Of a stretch of 64,000 nt of DNA, positions 41,300 to 50,662 are shown in pieces; positions within the stretch are counted from its first letter, which is position 1, and the number at the start of each line of letters is the position of its first letter. The notes under the pieces are model-generated. The model was not told where the DNA came from, made no database searches, and saw nothing but the letters and a program-made list of their open reading frames with translations. The stretch is from contig CAJJDF010000017.1 of assembly GCA_905182785.1 (NCBI GenBank), positions 1 through 64,000 of the forward strand. Reading direction: 5' to 3'. Position numbers and translations under genes: made by a program. Origin of the DNA: an uncultured Flavobacteriales bacterium. GTDB taxonomy: Bacteria; Bacteroidota; Bacteroidia; Flavobacteriales_D; CAJJDF01.

Positions 41300-44044
41300 A
41301 TGAAAACATTAGTTTTATCCATCATAATTAGTTTTTCTTTTTTTGGTGCAATTAGCCAAGATTTAAATTCCTATACAATTCAAGGTTCGGTTGTGGACTC
41401 TATAAACACACCTTTACCCTATACCACTGTGGTCATTTTATCGGATAAAGATTCGTCCTTAATCAATTATGCAGTTTCCAATGGAATAGGAGATTTTGAA
41501 ATTAAAAATGTAAAACCCAATTCTTACACTCTACAGCTGTCTTTTATGGGCTACCGAACTTTTAGTAAAAAAATTGAGGTGGGAGGAGCAAATGAAATTA
41601 TCGATTTAGATATTTTAAAACTATCCAATAACGATAAATATTTGAAAGAGGTCTCAATAGAAGGGGAATATATTCCTATTGTTTTTAGAAATGATACCGT
41701 GGAATATAATGCGAGTTCTTTCAAAACTCAAAAAGGGGCAAATGTAGAAAAGCTATTAGAGAAAATGCCTGGAATTGAGGTAGATTCTGACGGGGAGATA
41801 ACTGCTCATGGTGAAGTGGTAAATAAAATTTATGTCGATGGGAAGGAGTTTTTTGGAGATGATCCAAAAATTGCAACTAAGAATATTCCTGCTGATGCAA
41901 TTGATAAGGTTCAGGTTTTTGATAAGAAATCTGAATTAGCTGAATTTACAGGTGTAGATGACGGGGAGACGAGTAGAACGATAAATATTACCTTGAAAAA
42001 AGACAGAAAAAAAGGATTGTTTGGAGAAGTCAGTGCTGGAGGGGGTCTTGAAAATAGATACAAAGGAAAATTAAATTTGAATAGATTTTCTCAAAAGGCA
42101 CAATTTACCACTTTAGTAATGGCAAATAATGTGAATGAACAAGGTTTTTCTTACAGAGATTATTTCAACTTTATGGGAGGGATTAGCAATGTAATGAAAA
42201 CAGGAAAATCTAATTTTGACCCTTCTTCAACTGGAGTTCCAATAAATGTTCCTGGAGTAAATAACGGAATAGCTTCTTCTCTTGCTGGAGGAATAAATTA
42301 CAACCAAGACATCGGAAAATCGACTCACATTATATCTTCTTTTTTCGTCAATAATTCTAATTCTGATATCAATAGAATAACAAATAGTGTGAATTACTTA
42401 GCTAACTCTTCTTTTAAATCAAACAATACAAATGATCAAAATCAAGATTTACAAAATTACAGATTGAATGCTAAATTACAACATGAATTTAATGCTCAAA
42501 ACAGATTGGATTTAAGTTTAGTTGGAATTTATACCGCATCCAAAACGAACGAGATATCCAATGAGAACCAATTGTTTTCTGATGCTACAAATAACACCTC
42601 TACTAGTAGCTCATATGCTACCGGAAATGGATTAAATACGACTCTCGGTATAGATTATAAGAAGAAATTTAATAAGTCAGGAAGGTCATTAAATTTTTTA
42701 GGAGATTTTTACTATTTGAATAATGTGAGTAAGACTCAATTAGAAACAGATAGAAGTATCAATTTAAGAGATGGCTCTAATTTTATTGGAATCATTAACC
42801 AAGATCAATCTCAATTGGTCAATAAATTGGAATATTATGGAAAAGTAGCTTATACTGAAAAGCTGACTAAAAAATCTTTTATTATTGCCGACTATAGTTA
42901 TTACAATCAAGCACAAGAAAACAACAAAGACTTTTACGATTTGGTTGCAGGAAATTCTGTTTTTAATCAAACCTTAAGTAATTTCTTTAAGAGTAATTAC
43001 TACTACAACCAATTGGGTTTAAAATACAATTACAAGCTAGGAAAAAGCATGTTAGTTGCCGGAGTTGATGCACAAAAATCAGCACTTAAAGGGACAAGGG
43101 ATGAAAACACAGAAAGCATAAATCAAAATTTTCAAGTTCTGTTACCAAATTTTAACTGGAGAAAGCGAAACGGAATGAAAACTAACATAAATTTAAGATA
43201 CTCTACTGCATTTAATGAACCAACGATTAGTCAATTACAGCCAGTTTTTGACAACTCTAATCCATTAAATATATACACAGGAAATCCTAATTTGAAACCA
43301 GAATATTCTCATAACATGGGTTTTAATTGGTTTAAGTATGATGCTTTTTCCGAAAGACAAACTGGAGTTAGCTTGAATGCGTATGCAGTGAATAACGACA
43401 TAACTAACGCGCGTTATTTTGATTCGATTAGTAAATTACAAACGACAACCCCTCAAAACACTCAAGATAATTTAGGCGTAAATACTAATTTGAGATATAG
43501 CTTCAAGGTTTCTAAAATAAAGACTAAGTTTAGAACAGGTTTAAGTTTTGGTGTAAACCAAGGTTATAATTTAATAGATAACCAAGAAAACAGATCATTA
43601 ACTTACAATTACGGAGGGTCAATTTCGTTAAGAAACACCAACGATAAAATTGTAAGAGCCTTGTTAGAAATAAGTTCAAGCGCCAATTTAAATCAAATAG
43701 GAATAAGTGATCAGGTTAGTTCAATGTACATCAACACCAAGATTGTGGGAGAAATAGACGTGGAATTAAAAAAGGATTGGGAATTTGGAATTACAGGTAC
43801 TCAAAATATTTATTCAGGAAAATCTTTAGCGGTCGCTCAAAACTTTTTTATTCTTGATGCATTTGTTGCTAAAACAATATTTAAAAACAAAAAAGGATAC
43901 TTGCGATTATCTATTTATGACGCTCTTAATCAGAGGACTGGAATCTCGAACTACGGACAGGCAAACTATCTAACAGAGTCAAGTGTAAACGTCCTAAAAC
44001 GATACGGATTATTGACCTTTACTTACAAAATTATTAAAATTTAG
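41300..44044 (+). CDS. Outer-membrane beta-barrel receptor with carboxypeptidase-like N-terminal domain
   Basis: A 914-residue outer-membrane protein: signal peptide (about 1-19), carboxypeptidase-regulatory-like domain ('IQGSVVDSINTPLPYTTVVI', 'SYTLQLSFMGYRTF'), plug domain ('LLEKMPGIEVDSDGEITAHG', 'VNKIYVDGKEFFGDDPKIAT', 'IPADAIDKVQVFDKKSEL') and a C-terminal barrel of the Omp_b-brl_3 type ending 'GLLTFTYKI'. Such proteins resemble TonB-dependent receptors, but I see no obvious TonB box. It lies 30 nt after the GLPGLI gene and the pair probably acts together. Ligand unknown. Confidence 0.88.
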   Translation: MKTLVLSIIISFSFFGAISQDLNSYTIQGSVVDSINTPLPYTTVVILSDKDSSLINYAVSNGIGDFEIKNVKPNSYTLQLSFMGYRTFSKKIEVGGANEIIDLDILKLSNNDKYLKEVSIEGEYIPIVFRNDTVEYNASSFKTQKGANVEKLLEKMPGIEVDSDGEITAHGEVVNKIYVDGKEFFGDDPKIATKNIPADAIDKVQVFDKKSELAEFTGVDDGETSRTINITLKKDRKKGLFGEVSAGGGLENRYKGKLNLNRFSQKAQFTTLVMANNVNEQGFSYRDYFNFMGGISNVMKTGKSNFDPSSTGVPINVPGVNNGIASSLAGGINYNQDIGKSTHIISSFFVNNSNSDINRITNSVNYLANSSFKSNNTNDQNQDLQNYRLNAKLQHEFNAQNRLDLSLVGIYTASKTNEISNENQLFSDATNNTSTSSSYATGNGLNTTLGIDYKKKFNKSGRSLNFLGDFYYLNNVSKTQLETDRSINLRDGSNFIGIINQDQSQLVNKLEYYGKVAYTEKLTKKSFIIADYSYYNQAQENNKDFYDLVAGNSVFNQTLSNFFKSNYYYNQLGLKYNYKLGKSMLVAGVDAQKSALKGTRDENTESINQNFQVLLPNFNWRKRNGMKTNINLRYSTAFNEPTISQLQPVFDNSNPLNIYTGNPNLKPEYSHNMGFNWFKYDAFSERQTGVSLNAYAVNNDITNARYFDSISKLQTTTPQNTQDNLGVNTNLRYSFKVSKIKTKFRTGLSFGVNQGYNLIDNQENRSLTYNYGGSISLRNTNDKIVRALLEISSSANLNQIGISDQVSSMYINTKIVGEIDVELKKDWEFGITGTQNIYSGKSLAVAQNFFILDAFVAKTIFKNKKGYLRLSIYDALNQRTGISNYGQANYLTESSVNVLKRYGLLTFTYKIIKI

Positions 44045-44054
44045 TAGGTGGAAA

Positions 44055-44083
44055 GAGATTAAAATGTCCTCTATTTTAATTTT
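44055..44083 (+). terminator. Probable terminator after the receptor gene
   Basis: ATTAAAAT and ATTTTAAT pair perfectly around a 7-nt loop, extended by wobble pairs, 10 nt after the receptor stop; the T tract is short and the stem is AT-only. Confidence 0.4.
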
Positions 44084-44085
44084 CA

Positions 44086-44118
44086 TTTGGAATAGTACTT
44101 AAAAAGTCCTTAGTTTTG
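44086..44118 (+). promoter_or_regulatory. Promoter of the topA operon
   Basis: TTTG at 44086-44089, a 21-bp spacer and TAGTTTTG at 44111-44118. It leaves a leader of about 75 nt before the ATG at 44199. Confidence 0.6.
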
Positions 44119-44198
44119 TGGTTATTAAATGGAGTACATCTTCATTTAAATTAGTTCAAATAATTCCTTCACTTTAAGTGAATAAAATAGAATACCAT

Positions 44199-46721
44199 AT
44201 GTCAAAAAACTTAGTCATAGTTGAGTCACCTGCCAAAGCAAAAACCATTGAAGGTTATTTAGGAAAAGGATTTACGGTAAAATCTAGTTTTGGTCACGTG
44301 AGAGATATTCCAAAAAAAGGAATGGGAATTGACATCGAAAATGATTTTAATCCTAACTATGAAGTTTCTGAAGACAAGAAAAAAGTAGTAGCAGAATTAA
44401 TAAAATTGACAAAAGCATCAGACATTGTGTGGCTTGCGACTGATGAGGATCGAGAAGGAGAAGCTATTTCATGGCATTTATACGAAACTTTAGGTCTTGA
44501 TAAAAAAGAAACCAAAAGAATCACATTCAATGAGATTACAAAAACTGCGGTTCAAAACGCAATTGAAAATCCAAGAGAAATAAATATTGACTTAGTAAAT
44601 GCTCAGCAAGCAAGAAGAGTATTGGATAGACTGGTAGGATTTGAATTATCTCCTGTACTTTGGAAAAAAATTAAACCGTCATTATCTGCAGGGAGAGTTC
44701 AGTCTGTAACTGTAAGATTAATTGTAGAAAGAGAAAGAGAAATAAGAGGGTTTGAATCTTCTGCAGCTTATAAAGTAAAGGCAGAATTTGTATTGGATGG
44801 AACTGTAATCAAATCAGATTTAGGTAAAACTTTCAAAACAGAAGAAGAAACATTAATTTTTTTAAATCAATGTAAAGACTCTGATTTTAAGATTGATGAC
44901 ATTCAGAAAAAACCAGCAAAAAAATCCCCAGCACCTCCATTTACAACTTCTACACTGCAACAAGAAGCAAGTAGAAAGTTAGGATATTCGGTAAGTAGGA
45001 CAATGAGTGTTGCTCAAAAACTGTATGAAGCAGGGAGAATAACTTACATGAGAACAGATTCTATTAACTTGTCTCAAACAGCAAGAAATGGAGCGAAAGC
45101 AGAAATTGTAAAATCTTACGGAGATGATTTTTCTTTTCCAAGAGTATTTAAAACAAAAACAAAAGGAGCACAAGAAGCTCACGAAGCAATAAGACCCTCA
45201 AGTTTTGCTGTTCACTCTGCAGGAACAGATAGCAGTGAGAACAGATTGTATGAATTGATTTGGAAAAGAGCAATTGCCTCTCAAATGAGTGAAGCTTTAT
45301 TAGAAAAAACGACAGTAAAAGTAGCAGGATCAAAAATTAGCGAGTTATTTACGGCAAGAGGAGAGATTATAAAATTTGAAGGATTTTTAAAAGTTTACTT
45401 GGAAGGGAAAGACGATGAAAACGAAGATTTGGAAAGCGAGAATGAAGGAATTTTTCCTCCAATGAATGTTGGAGATGCTGTTTCTAAAAAAATAATAGAA
45501 GCAACACAAAGGTATACAAGGCCACCCGCAAGATTCTCTGAAGCAGCTTTAGTTAAGAAACTAGAAGAGCTTGGAATTGGAAGACCTTCAACTTATGCGC
45601 CAACGATTACAACTGTGCAAAAAAGAGGGTATGTTTCTAAAGAAGAAATAGATTACAAATCAAGAAATTACGGTCAGTTAACTCTTAAGAATGGAAAAAT
45701 AGAAACGAAAGAATTATCTGAAAACTTCGGAGGAGACAAGAATAAACTTCACCCAACTGATATTGGAACAGTTGTAAATGATTTTTTAGTAGAGAATTTC
45801 GATGGAATCTTAGATTATAACTTTACTGCATCCGTAGAAAAGGAATTTGATGATATTGCAGAAGGATTATTGAAATGGACTGACATGATTAAGAAATTTT
45901 ATAATCCTTTTCATACAAAAGTAGAGCATACACTTGAGCATGGAGAAAGACAGTCAGGAGAAAGAGTCCTTGGAAAAACGGAAGAGGGAGAAGATATTTT
46001 AGTAAGAATAGGAAGATTTGGACCCATGGCACAAATTGGAAGAACTTTGGAGGATGAAGATGCTCCAAAACCTAAATTTTCTTCACTTCAACCTAATCAA
46101 AGTATTTCTACTATCAGCCTTGAGGAGGTAATTGATTTATTCAAATTACCAAAAGATTTAGGAATATACGAAGGAAGTGATGTGATAGTATCTAACGGAA
46201 GGTTTGGACCCTATATTAAGCATAACGAAAAATTTGTGTCTATACCAAAAGGAGAAGACCCAATGAACGTAGACTTAGCAAGAGCAACAGAATTAATTAT
46301 TGAAAAAGAAAAAGCTGATGCGCCAATTTATGAATACGAAGGGTTGCCAGTACAAAAAGGGAGTGGAAGATTTGGTCCTTTTATTAAATGGAATGAAATC
46401 TTTATTAATGTAAATAAAAAGTACGACCACGATAATTTATCGGATGAAGACATTGTGGAACTGATAGAAGTAAAGAAACAAAAAGAGATAGATAAAGTAA
46501 TTCATAACTGGGAAGAAGAAGGAATAAGAGTAGAAAAAGCAAGATGGGGAAGGTTTAATGTTTTGAAAGGGAAAACCAAAATAGAATTGCCAAAAACGAC
46601 TAAAGCAGAGGAATTAACTTTGGAAGAAGTAAAGGCAATGATTGAGAAAGCAAAACCAGCTAAGAAAAAAGCAAAGCCAAAAGCTAAGGCTAAAGCCAAA
46701 CCAAAAGCTAAGAAAAAATAA
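44199..46721 (+). CDS. topA: DNA topoisomerase I
   Basis: An 840-residue type IA topoisomerase that relaxes negative supercoils. The N-terminal Toprim domain reads 'NLVIVESPAKAKTIEGYLG' with the acidic triad 'WLATDEDREGEAISWHLYE'; the active-site tyrosine is Tyr283 in 'ITYMRTDSINLSQTA'; 'GIGRPSTYAPTITTVQKRGY' is the conserved core. After residue 600 there are C-terminal repeats with 'GRFGPMAQIG', 'GRFGPYIKHN' and 'GRFGPFIKWN' in place of zinc fingers, then a Lys/Ala/Pro tail (last 25 residues). The only cysteine I see is near residue 227. ATG 44199 is preferred over an in-frame GTG seven codons earlier. The ureohydrolase-like gene follows after 2 nt. Confidence 0.96.
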   Translation: MSKNLVIVESPAKAKTIEGYLGKGFTVKSSFGHVRDIPKKGMGIDIENDFNPNYEVSEDKKKVVAELIKLTKASDIVWLATDEDREGEAISWHLYETLGLDKKETKRITFNEITKTAVQNAIENPREINIDLVNAQQARRVLDRLVGFELSPVLWKKIKPSLSAGRVQSVTVRLIVEREREIRGFESSAAYKVKAEFVLDGTVIKSDLGKTFKTEEETLIFLNQCKDSDFKIDDIQKKPAKKSPAPPFTTSTLQQEASRKLGYSVSRTMSVAQKLYEAGRITYMRTDSINLSQTARNGAKAEIVKSYGDDFSFPRVFKTKTKGAQEAHEAIRPSSFAVHSAGTDSSENRLYELIWKRAIASQMSEALLEKTTVKVAGSKISELFTARGEIIKFEGFLKVYLEGKDDENEDLESENEGIFPPMNVGDAVSKKIIEATQRYTRPPARFSEAALVKKLEELGIGRPSTYAPTITTVQKRGYVSKEEIDYKSRNYGQLTLKNGKIETKELSENFGGDKNKLHPTDIGTVVNDFLVENFDGILDYNFTASVEKEFDDIAEGLLKWTDMIKKFYNPFHTKVEHTLEHGERQSGERVLGKTEEGEDILVRIGRFGPMAQIGRTLEDEDAPKPKFSSLQPNQSISTISLEEVIDLFKLPKDLGIYEGSDVIVSNGRFGPYIKHNEKFVSIPKGEDPMNVDLARATELIIEKEKADAPIYEYEGLPVQKGSGRFGPFIKWNEIFINVNKKYDHDNLSDEDIVELIEVKKQKEIDKVIHNWEEEGIRVEKARWGRFNVLKGKTKIELPKTTKAEELTLEEVKAMIEKAKPAKKKAKPKAKAKAKPKAKKK

Positions 46722-46723
46722 GT

Positions 46724-47884
46724 ATGGATTTTTCTATTTTTCTCACAACCCACAACCCAGATATTATAAATCAATATCAGCAAGGGGAAAACACACTGGG
46801 GTCAAAAGTTGAATTTCATCAAGGTAAATCAATAGAAAAAGAGTTTGATTTAGCAATTATTGGAGTCAAAGAATCTAGAGGAAGCTCAGTTTCTTCGGTA
46901 AAAGAAAGTCCAGATTATGTGAGAGAGCACTTGTATGGATTGTTTTCCGATAGTAAATCTAAAATAATTGATTTAGGAAATATTATTCAGGGTGAAACTT
47001 TGCATGATACTCTCTATGCTTTATCTGAAATGGTTCAAGAATTGGTAAAAAAAGATATCATTCCAGTTGTAATTGGCGGAAGTCAAGAACTTACGTTAGG
47101 AATTTACAAAGCCTATGAAAAACTAGAGCAAGTTGTAAACCTAACAACAATAGATAGAAAAATCGATTTTCAGCATATTAACGAAACCAACAACAACTCG
47201 TATTTAAAAGATATAATCCTTTCTCAGCCCAATTATTTGTTCAATTATTCAAATTTGGGAAGTCAAGCCTATTATCTCAATCCAGAGAATGTAAAATTGA
47301 TGGATAAATTATATTTTGATAATACACGACTTGGAGACTTGCAAGCTGATATTTCTTTAGCTGAGCCAATATTGAGAAACACCAATATATTAAGTTTTGA
47401 TTTGAATAGTATTCGTCAAAGCGAAGTGCCAGGAACAAGTTTTGCTTCTCCCAATGGATTTTTTGGAAATGAAGCCTGTCAACTATCTAGGTATGCTGGC
47501 ATGAGTGACAAGATGAATGTAGTAGGCTTTTTTGAAATGACGCCAGAATATGATATTCATGGTCAAACTGCCCATTTGGTTGCACAAATGATTTGGTTTT
47601 TTATTGAAGGGTTTCAATTAAGAAAAAACGAAACACCTCTAACAAACAATAAGAACTACACCAAATATAAAGTAGTTTTGTCTGCTTCGGAAGAAGAATT
47701 GATATTTGTGAAAAGTGCAAAGTCAGACAGGTGGTGGATGAAGATTCCTTACCCTCCTTCTGGGCAAGTTAAATACCAAAGGTATCATCTAGTTCCGTGT
47801 TCCTACAAGGACTATCAAACTGCCCTAAAAGATGAAATGCCAGATATTTGGATAAAAACGTACAATAAAATTAATATCAATTAG
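46724..47884 (+). CDS. Ureohydrolase-fold (arginase/formimidoylglutamase-like) protein lacking metal ligands
   Basis: A 386-residue protein of the arginase superfamily by overall pattern, often labelled formimidoylglutamase in Bacteroidota. The places that hold the binuclear manganese site differ from active enzymes: the GGxH strand reads 'VVIGGSQELTLGIYKAYE', the DAHxD strand 'LTTIDRKIDF', and the SxDxDxxDP strand 'LSFDLNSIRQSEVPG'. Most His/Asp ligands are therefore absent, and arginase-type hydrolysis is unlikely by the known mechanism. The C-terminal part has 'DRWWMKIPYPPSGQVKYQRY'. The gene is 2 nt after topA and lies before the T9SS cluster. As I recall, the same substitutions occur in relatives, so this may be a conserved separate function. 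Confidence 0.75.
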   Translation: MDFSIFLTTHNPDIINQYQQGENTLGSKVEFHQGKSIEKEFDLAIIGVKESRGSSVSSVKESPDYVREHLYGLFSDSKSKIIDLGNIIQGETLHDTLYALSEMVQELVKKDIIPVVIGGSQELTLGIYKAYEKLEQVVNLTTIDRKIDFQHINETNNNSYLKDIILSQPNYLFNYSNLGSQAYYLNPENVKLMDKLYFDNTRLGDLQADISLAEPILRNTNILSFDLNSIRQSEVPGTSFASPNGFFGNEACQLSRYAGMSDKMNVVGFFEMTPEYDIHGQTAHLVAQMIWFFIEGFQLRKNETPLTNNKNYTKYKVVLSASEEELIFVKSAKSDRWWMKIPYPPSGQVKYQRYHLVPCSYKDYQTALKDEMPDIWIKTYNKININ

Positions 47885-48015
47885 TTTCTGTTTCCCATTC
47901 TTCTTGTGATATAATTAAAAATACTTTAGTTTTTTAACACAATTCTTTTGATAAAAAATTTCTAGAATACAATTTTTTGACTATTTTAGCACTTCATATT
48001 AATAAAGAGAACCCT

Positions 48016-48975
48016 ATGAAAAGAATTGTATTAATCGCCTTTGCACTTAGTTTCACGTTTGTTTCCAAAGCACAACAGGACCCTCAATTGACGCATTTTA
48101 TGTTCGATAAATTGTCCTATAATCCAGCTTCGGCAGGATTCACTGACTCTTGGTGTCTTACTGCAATTGCTAGAAAGCAATGGACAGGATTAAATTCTGG
48201 AGAACCATCTACTACTTTAATTAACTTTACTACACCTAAGTTTAGTAAGCTTAAAGGAGGTTTTGGATTTACTTATTACAATGATCAAATTGCTTGGGAA
48301 ACTAACAATACATTAAGATTATCATATTCTCTTCATTTAAAAGACTTAGGACTAACAATTGCAGGCGGAGACTTAGGAATAGGTTTAGCTGCAAGTTACA
48401 ATACAAAAACAATAAGTGCCGTTTGGGTAACTCCTGATAATATTCCAGCAGGAATTGATGTAGCTATACCTGTCTCGGGAACCAAAGATGCAGGGATGAG
48501 TTTTAATGCAGGACTGTATTACCAACACCCTAATAGTTTATATTTAGGAGTATCAACTACAAACTTGAGCCAAACTCAACTAAAAGACTTGAATGTTGAT
48601 GGAGTTAGGCATTATTATGTAATGGCTGGATACGATTATGACCTAGGAGCTACTGTAGGAACGGGTTTTAATTTATTATTAAGAGCAAATGGTTTAATGA
48701 AAACGGATGCTGTTAAACAACAATATGATTTAAATTTTAACGTTATGGCTTTCGGCCTTGTATGGGCAGGAGCAACCTACAGGCATAATGATGCAATTGC
48801 ACCAATGGCAGGAATAGAATGGAACGGATTTAGAGTAGGATATTCTTACGGTATTGGTACCTCGTTTTTGTCAAGCTATTATTCCAATGGGAATCACGAG
48901 TTGATGCTGAATTACTGTTTTAAAATTACACCACCAGTAAAATTTGAAAGAGAGGTTCATCCATATTTATTATAA
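48016..48975 (+). CDS. PorP/SprF-family T9SS outer-membrane protein
   Basis: A 319-residue outer-membrane protein: signal peptide (about 1-20, 'LIAFALSFTFVSKAQ'), the family start 'QQDPQLTHFMFDKLSYNPAS', repeated beta-strands ('GGFGFTYYNDQIAWETNNTL', 'LYLGVSTTNLSQTQL', 'VMAFGLVWAGATYRH') and the ending 'GNHELMLNYCFKI'. PorP/SprF proteins are partners of T9SS cargo or anchor points in the outer membrane. The copy directly before gldKLMN is the one that corresponds to PorP of Porphyromonas. ATG 48016 is chosen over a TTG 39 nt upstream because it begins the signal peptide. Confidence 0.93.
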   Translation: MKRIVLIAFALSFTFVSKAQQDPQLTHFMFDKLSYNPASAGFTDSWCLTAIARKQWTGLNSGEPSTTLINFTTPKFSKLKGGFGFTYYNDQIAWETNNTLRLSYSLHLKDLGLTIAGGDLGIGLAASYNTKTISAVWVTPDNIPAGIDVAIPVSGTKDAGMSFNAGLYYQHPNSLYLGVSTTNLSQTQLKDLNVDGVRHYYVMAGYDYDLGATVGTGFNLLLRANGLMKTDAVKQQYDLNFNVMAFGLVWAGATYRHNDAIAPMAGIEWNGFRVGYSYGIGTSFLSSYYSNGNHELMLNYCFKITPPVKFEREVHPYLL

Positions 48976-49019
48976 TAAATTGAAACAAAATTAAATTTTT
49001 AGCGTAATAAGGATAGAAT

Positions 49020-49056
49020 TATGAGTTATTAACAATATATTTGTTAATAATTCATA
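49020..49056 (+). repeat. Large inverted repeat between the porP-like gene and gldK, containing a -7 promoter motif
   Basis: TTATTAACAA (49026-49035) and TTGTTAATAA (49041-49050) pair perfectly around TATAT, and the pairing extends outward through ATGA/TCAT with one wobble. The sequence TATATTTG (49036-49043) in its centre fits the Bacteroidota -7 element and ends 29 nt before the gldK ATG. It could be an operator over a promoter or an RNA hairpin in the operon. Confidence 0.65.
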
Positions 49057-49072
49057 GAAAAGAAAGAGATAT

Positions 49073-50560
49073 ATGAAAAGAGTAACACTGATGATAGGAT
49101 TTGCAGCTTTAGTATTTTCAAGCTGTCAAAACGGGAATGGAGAGTTGATTGGAGTTCAGGGTAGACCTGAATGGTATGGTTATGACCCACTTGATATGCA
49201 GTATATTCCTGCAGGAAGTTATACAATGGGACAAAGTGACCAAGATGTGCCATTTACACACCAAAATAAAACTCGTGTAGTAACTATGTCTGCATTTTAT
49301 ATGGATCATACTGAAATTACAAATAACGAATACCGTCAATTTGTATATTGGGTAAAAGATTCAATAGCAATGAGGATTTTAGGTGAAAATGATTTTGCTG
49401 AAGATTTTTTGTTAGAAACATTGGATGATGAATTCGAACCAAAAGACGAAGAAGACTGGAATCTTAACTGGGATAATGTTGGAGATATTGATTGGGCAGA
49501 TGAAGAAATGGGGCCAATTTTAATTTCTGAAATGGTATTGCCAGAGAATCAAAGAATTTACGGAACAAGAGATATTGACGTAAGGAAACTTACTTACGAT
49601 TATTATTGGATTGATTTTAAAGCAGCAGCTTCTAAAGGAAGACCAGTAGTAAAAACTATGTCTAACTTAGAATATGAAGACAGAGAAGAGCACAGAATCA
49701 AAATGAAAGACGAAGGTTTTGACTTTCCTGTAGATCAATATGACGAAGAAATTCAGCAAGGAAGAGATTTAGATTTAGGATGGAGAAATAGTAAAGGACA
49801 AAACAATTCTATCCGTTCTCACTCAGACAGATCGAGGTTTGTAATCCACGAACAAATTAACGTTTATCCAGATACATTGGTTTGGGTAAATGATTTTTCA
49901 TACTCATACAATGAGCCATATGCAAGACAATATTTTTCAAGTCCTGCCTATGATAATTATCCTGTAGTAGGTGTTACGTGGTCTCAAGCAAAAGCATTTA
50001 GTGTTTGGAGAACTAATTTATTGAATAATTTCAGAAAAAGCAATGGAGAAGTAATCATTGATGATTTCAGATTACCTTCAGAGGCAGAATGGGAATATGC
50101 TGCAAGAGGTGGCTTAAACGAAAGTCCATACCCTTGGGGAGGTCCTTATATTAGAAACTCTAAAGGTTGTTTCTTAGGAAACTTTAAGCCAATGAGAGGG
50201 AGATACATGGAAGATGGAGGTACTTATACAGTAAAAACAACATCATACCATCCTAACGATTACGGTTTATATTGTATGGCAGGAAATGTTGCTGAGTGGA
50301 CAAACACAGCCTTTGACGAATCTATGTATGAGTTTTCACATGATTTAAATCCTGAGTATACTTATAATGCATTGGACCACGATCCAATGTCTATGAAAAG
50401 AAAAGTGATAAGAGGAGGGTCATGGAAAGATATTGGATATTACCTACAAACAGGTTCTAGAACTTATGAATACCAAGATACTGCAAAAAGTTATATTGGA
50501 TTTAGATGTGTATCTAGTTACCTAGGAAGAGGAGGAAACGAAAGAAACGGAGACTTATAA
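49073..50560 (+). CDS. gldK: T9SS ring lipoprotein GldK (PorK)
   Basis: A 495-residue lipoprotein: lipobox 'GFAALVFSSC' (Cys18) and a formylglycine-generating-enzyme (SUMF1)-type fold ('MQYIPAGSYTMGQSDQD', 'FYMDHTEITNNEYRQFVYWV', 'DFRLPSEAEWEYAARGG', 'MAGNVAEWTNTAF', 'RGGSWKDIGYYLQTGSR'). GldK uses this fold as structure; with GldN it forms the periplasmic ring under the outer membrane. A long acidic insertion lies near residues 105-145 ('DDEFEPKDEEDWNLNWDNVG'). It is the second gene of the porP-like-gldKLMN cluster. Confidence 0.96.
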   Translation: MKRVTLMIGFAALVFSSCQNGNGELIGVQGRPEWYGYDPLDMQYIPAGSYTMGQSDQDVPFTHQNKTRVVTMSAFYMDHTEITNNEYRQFVYWVKDSIAMRILGENDFAEDFLLETLDDEFEPKDEEDWNLNWDNVGDIDWADEEMGPILISEMVLPENQRIYGTRDIDVRKLTYDYYWIDFKAAASKGRPVVKTMSNLEYEDREEHRIKMKDEGFDFPVDQYDEEIQQGRDLDLGWRNSKGQNNSIRSHSDRSRFVIHEQINVYPDTLVWVNDFSYSYNEPYARQYFSSPAYDNYPVVGVTWSQAKAFSVWRTNLLNNFRKSNGEVIIDDFRLPSEAEWEYAARGGLNESPYPWGGPYIRNSKGCFLGNFKPMRGRYMEDGGTYTVKTTSYHPNDYGLYCMAGNVAEWTNTAFDESMYEFSHDLNPEYTYNALDHDPMSMKRKVIRGGSWKDIGYYLQTGSRTYEYQDTAKSYIGFRCVSSYLGRGGNERNGDL

Positions 50561-50561
50561 G

Positions 50562-50617
50562 GGTTACCACACTATTTAATTTTGAATACCCCATTGAATG
50601 AAACGTAACCATTCAAT
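50562..50617 (+). repeat. Inverted repeats between gldK and gldL
   Basis: ATTGAATG (50593-50600) and CATTCAAT (50610-50617) form a hairpin with a 9-nt loop. GGTTAC (50562-50567) and GTAACC (50605-50610) are a second complementary pair that shares one base with the first, so the two structures compete. Confidence 0.5.
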
Positions 50618-50662
50618 TATTGAAATATATTAATAACAAAAACTAAAAAAAGAAAAAAGTCT

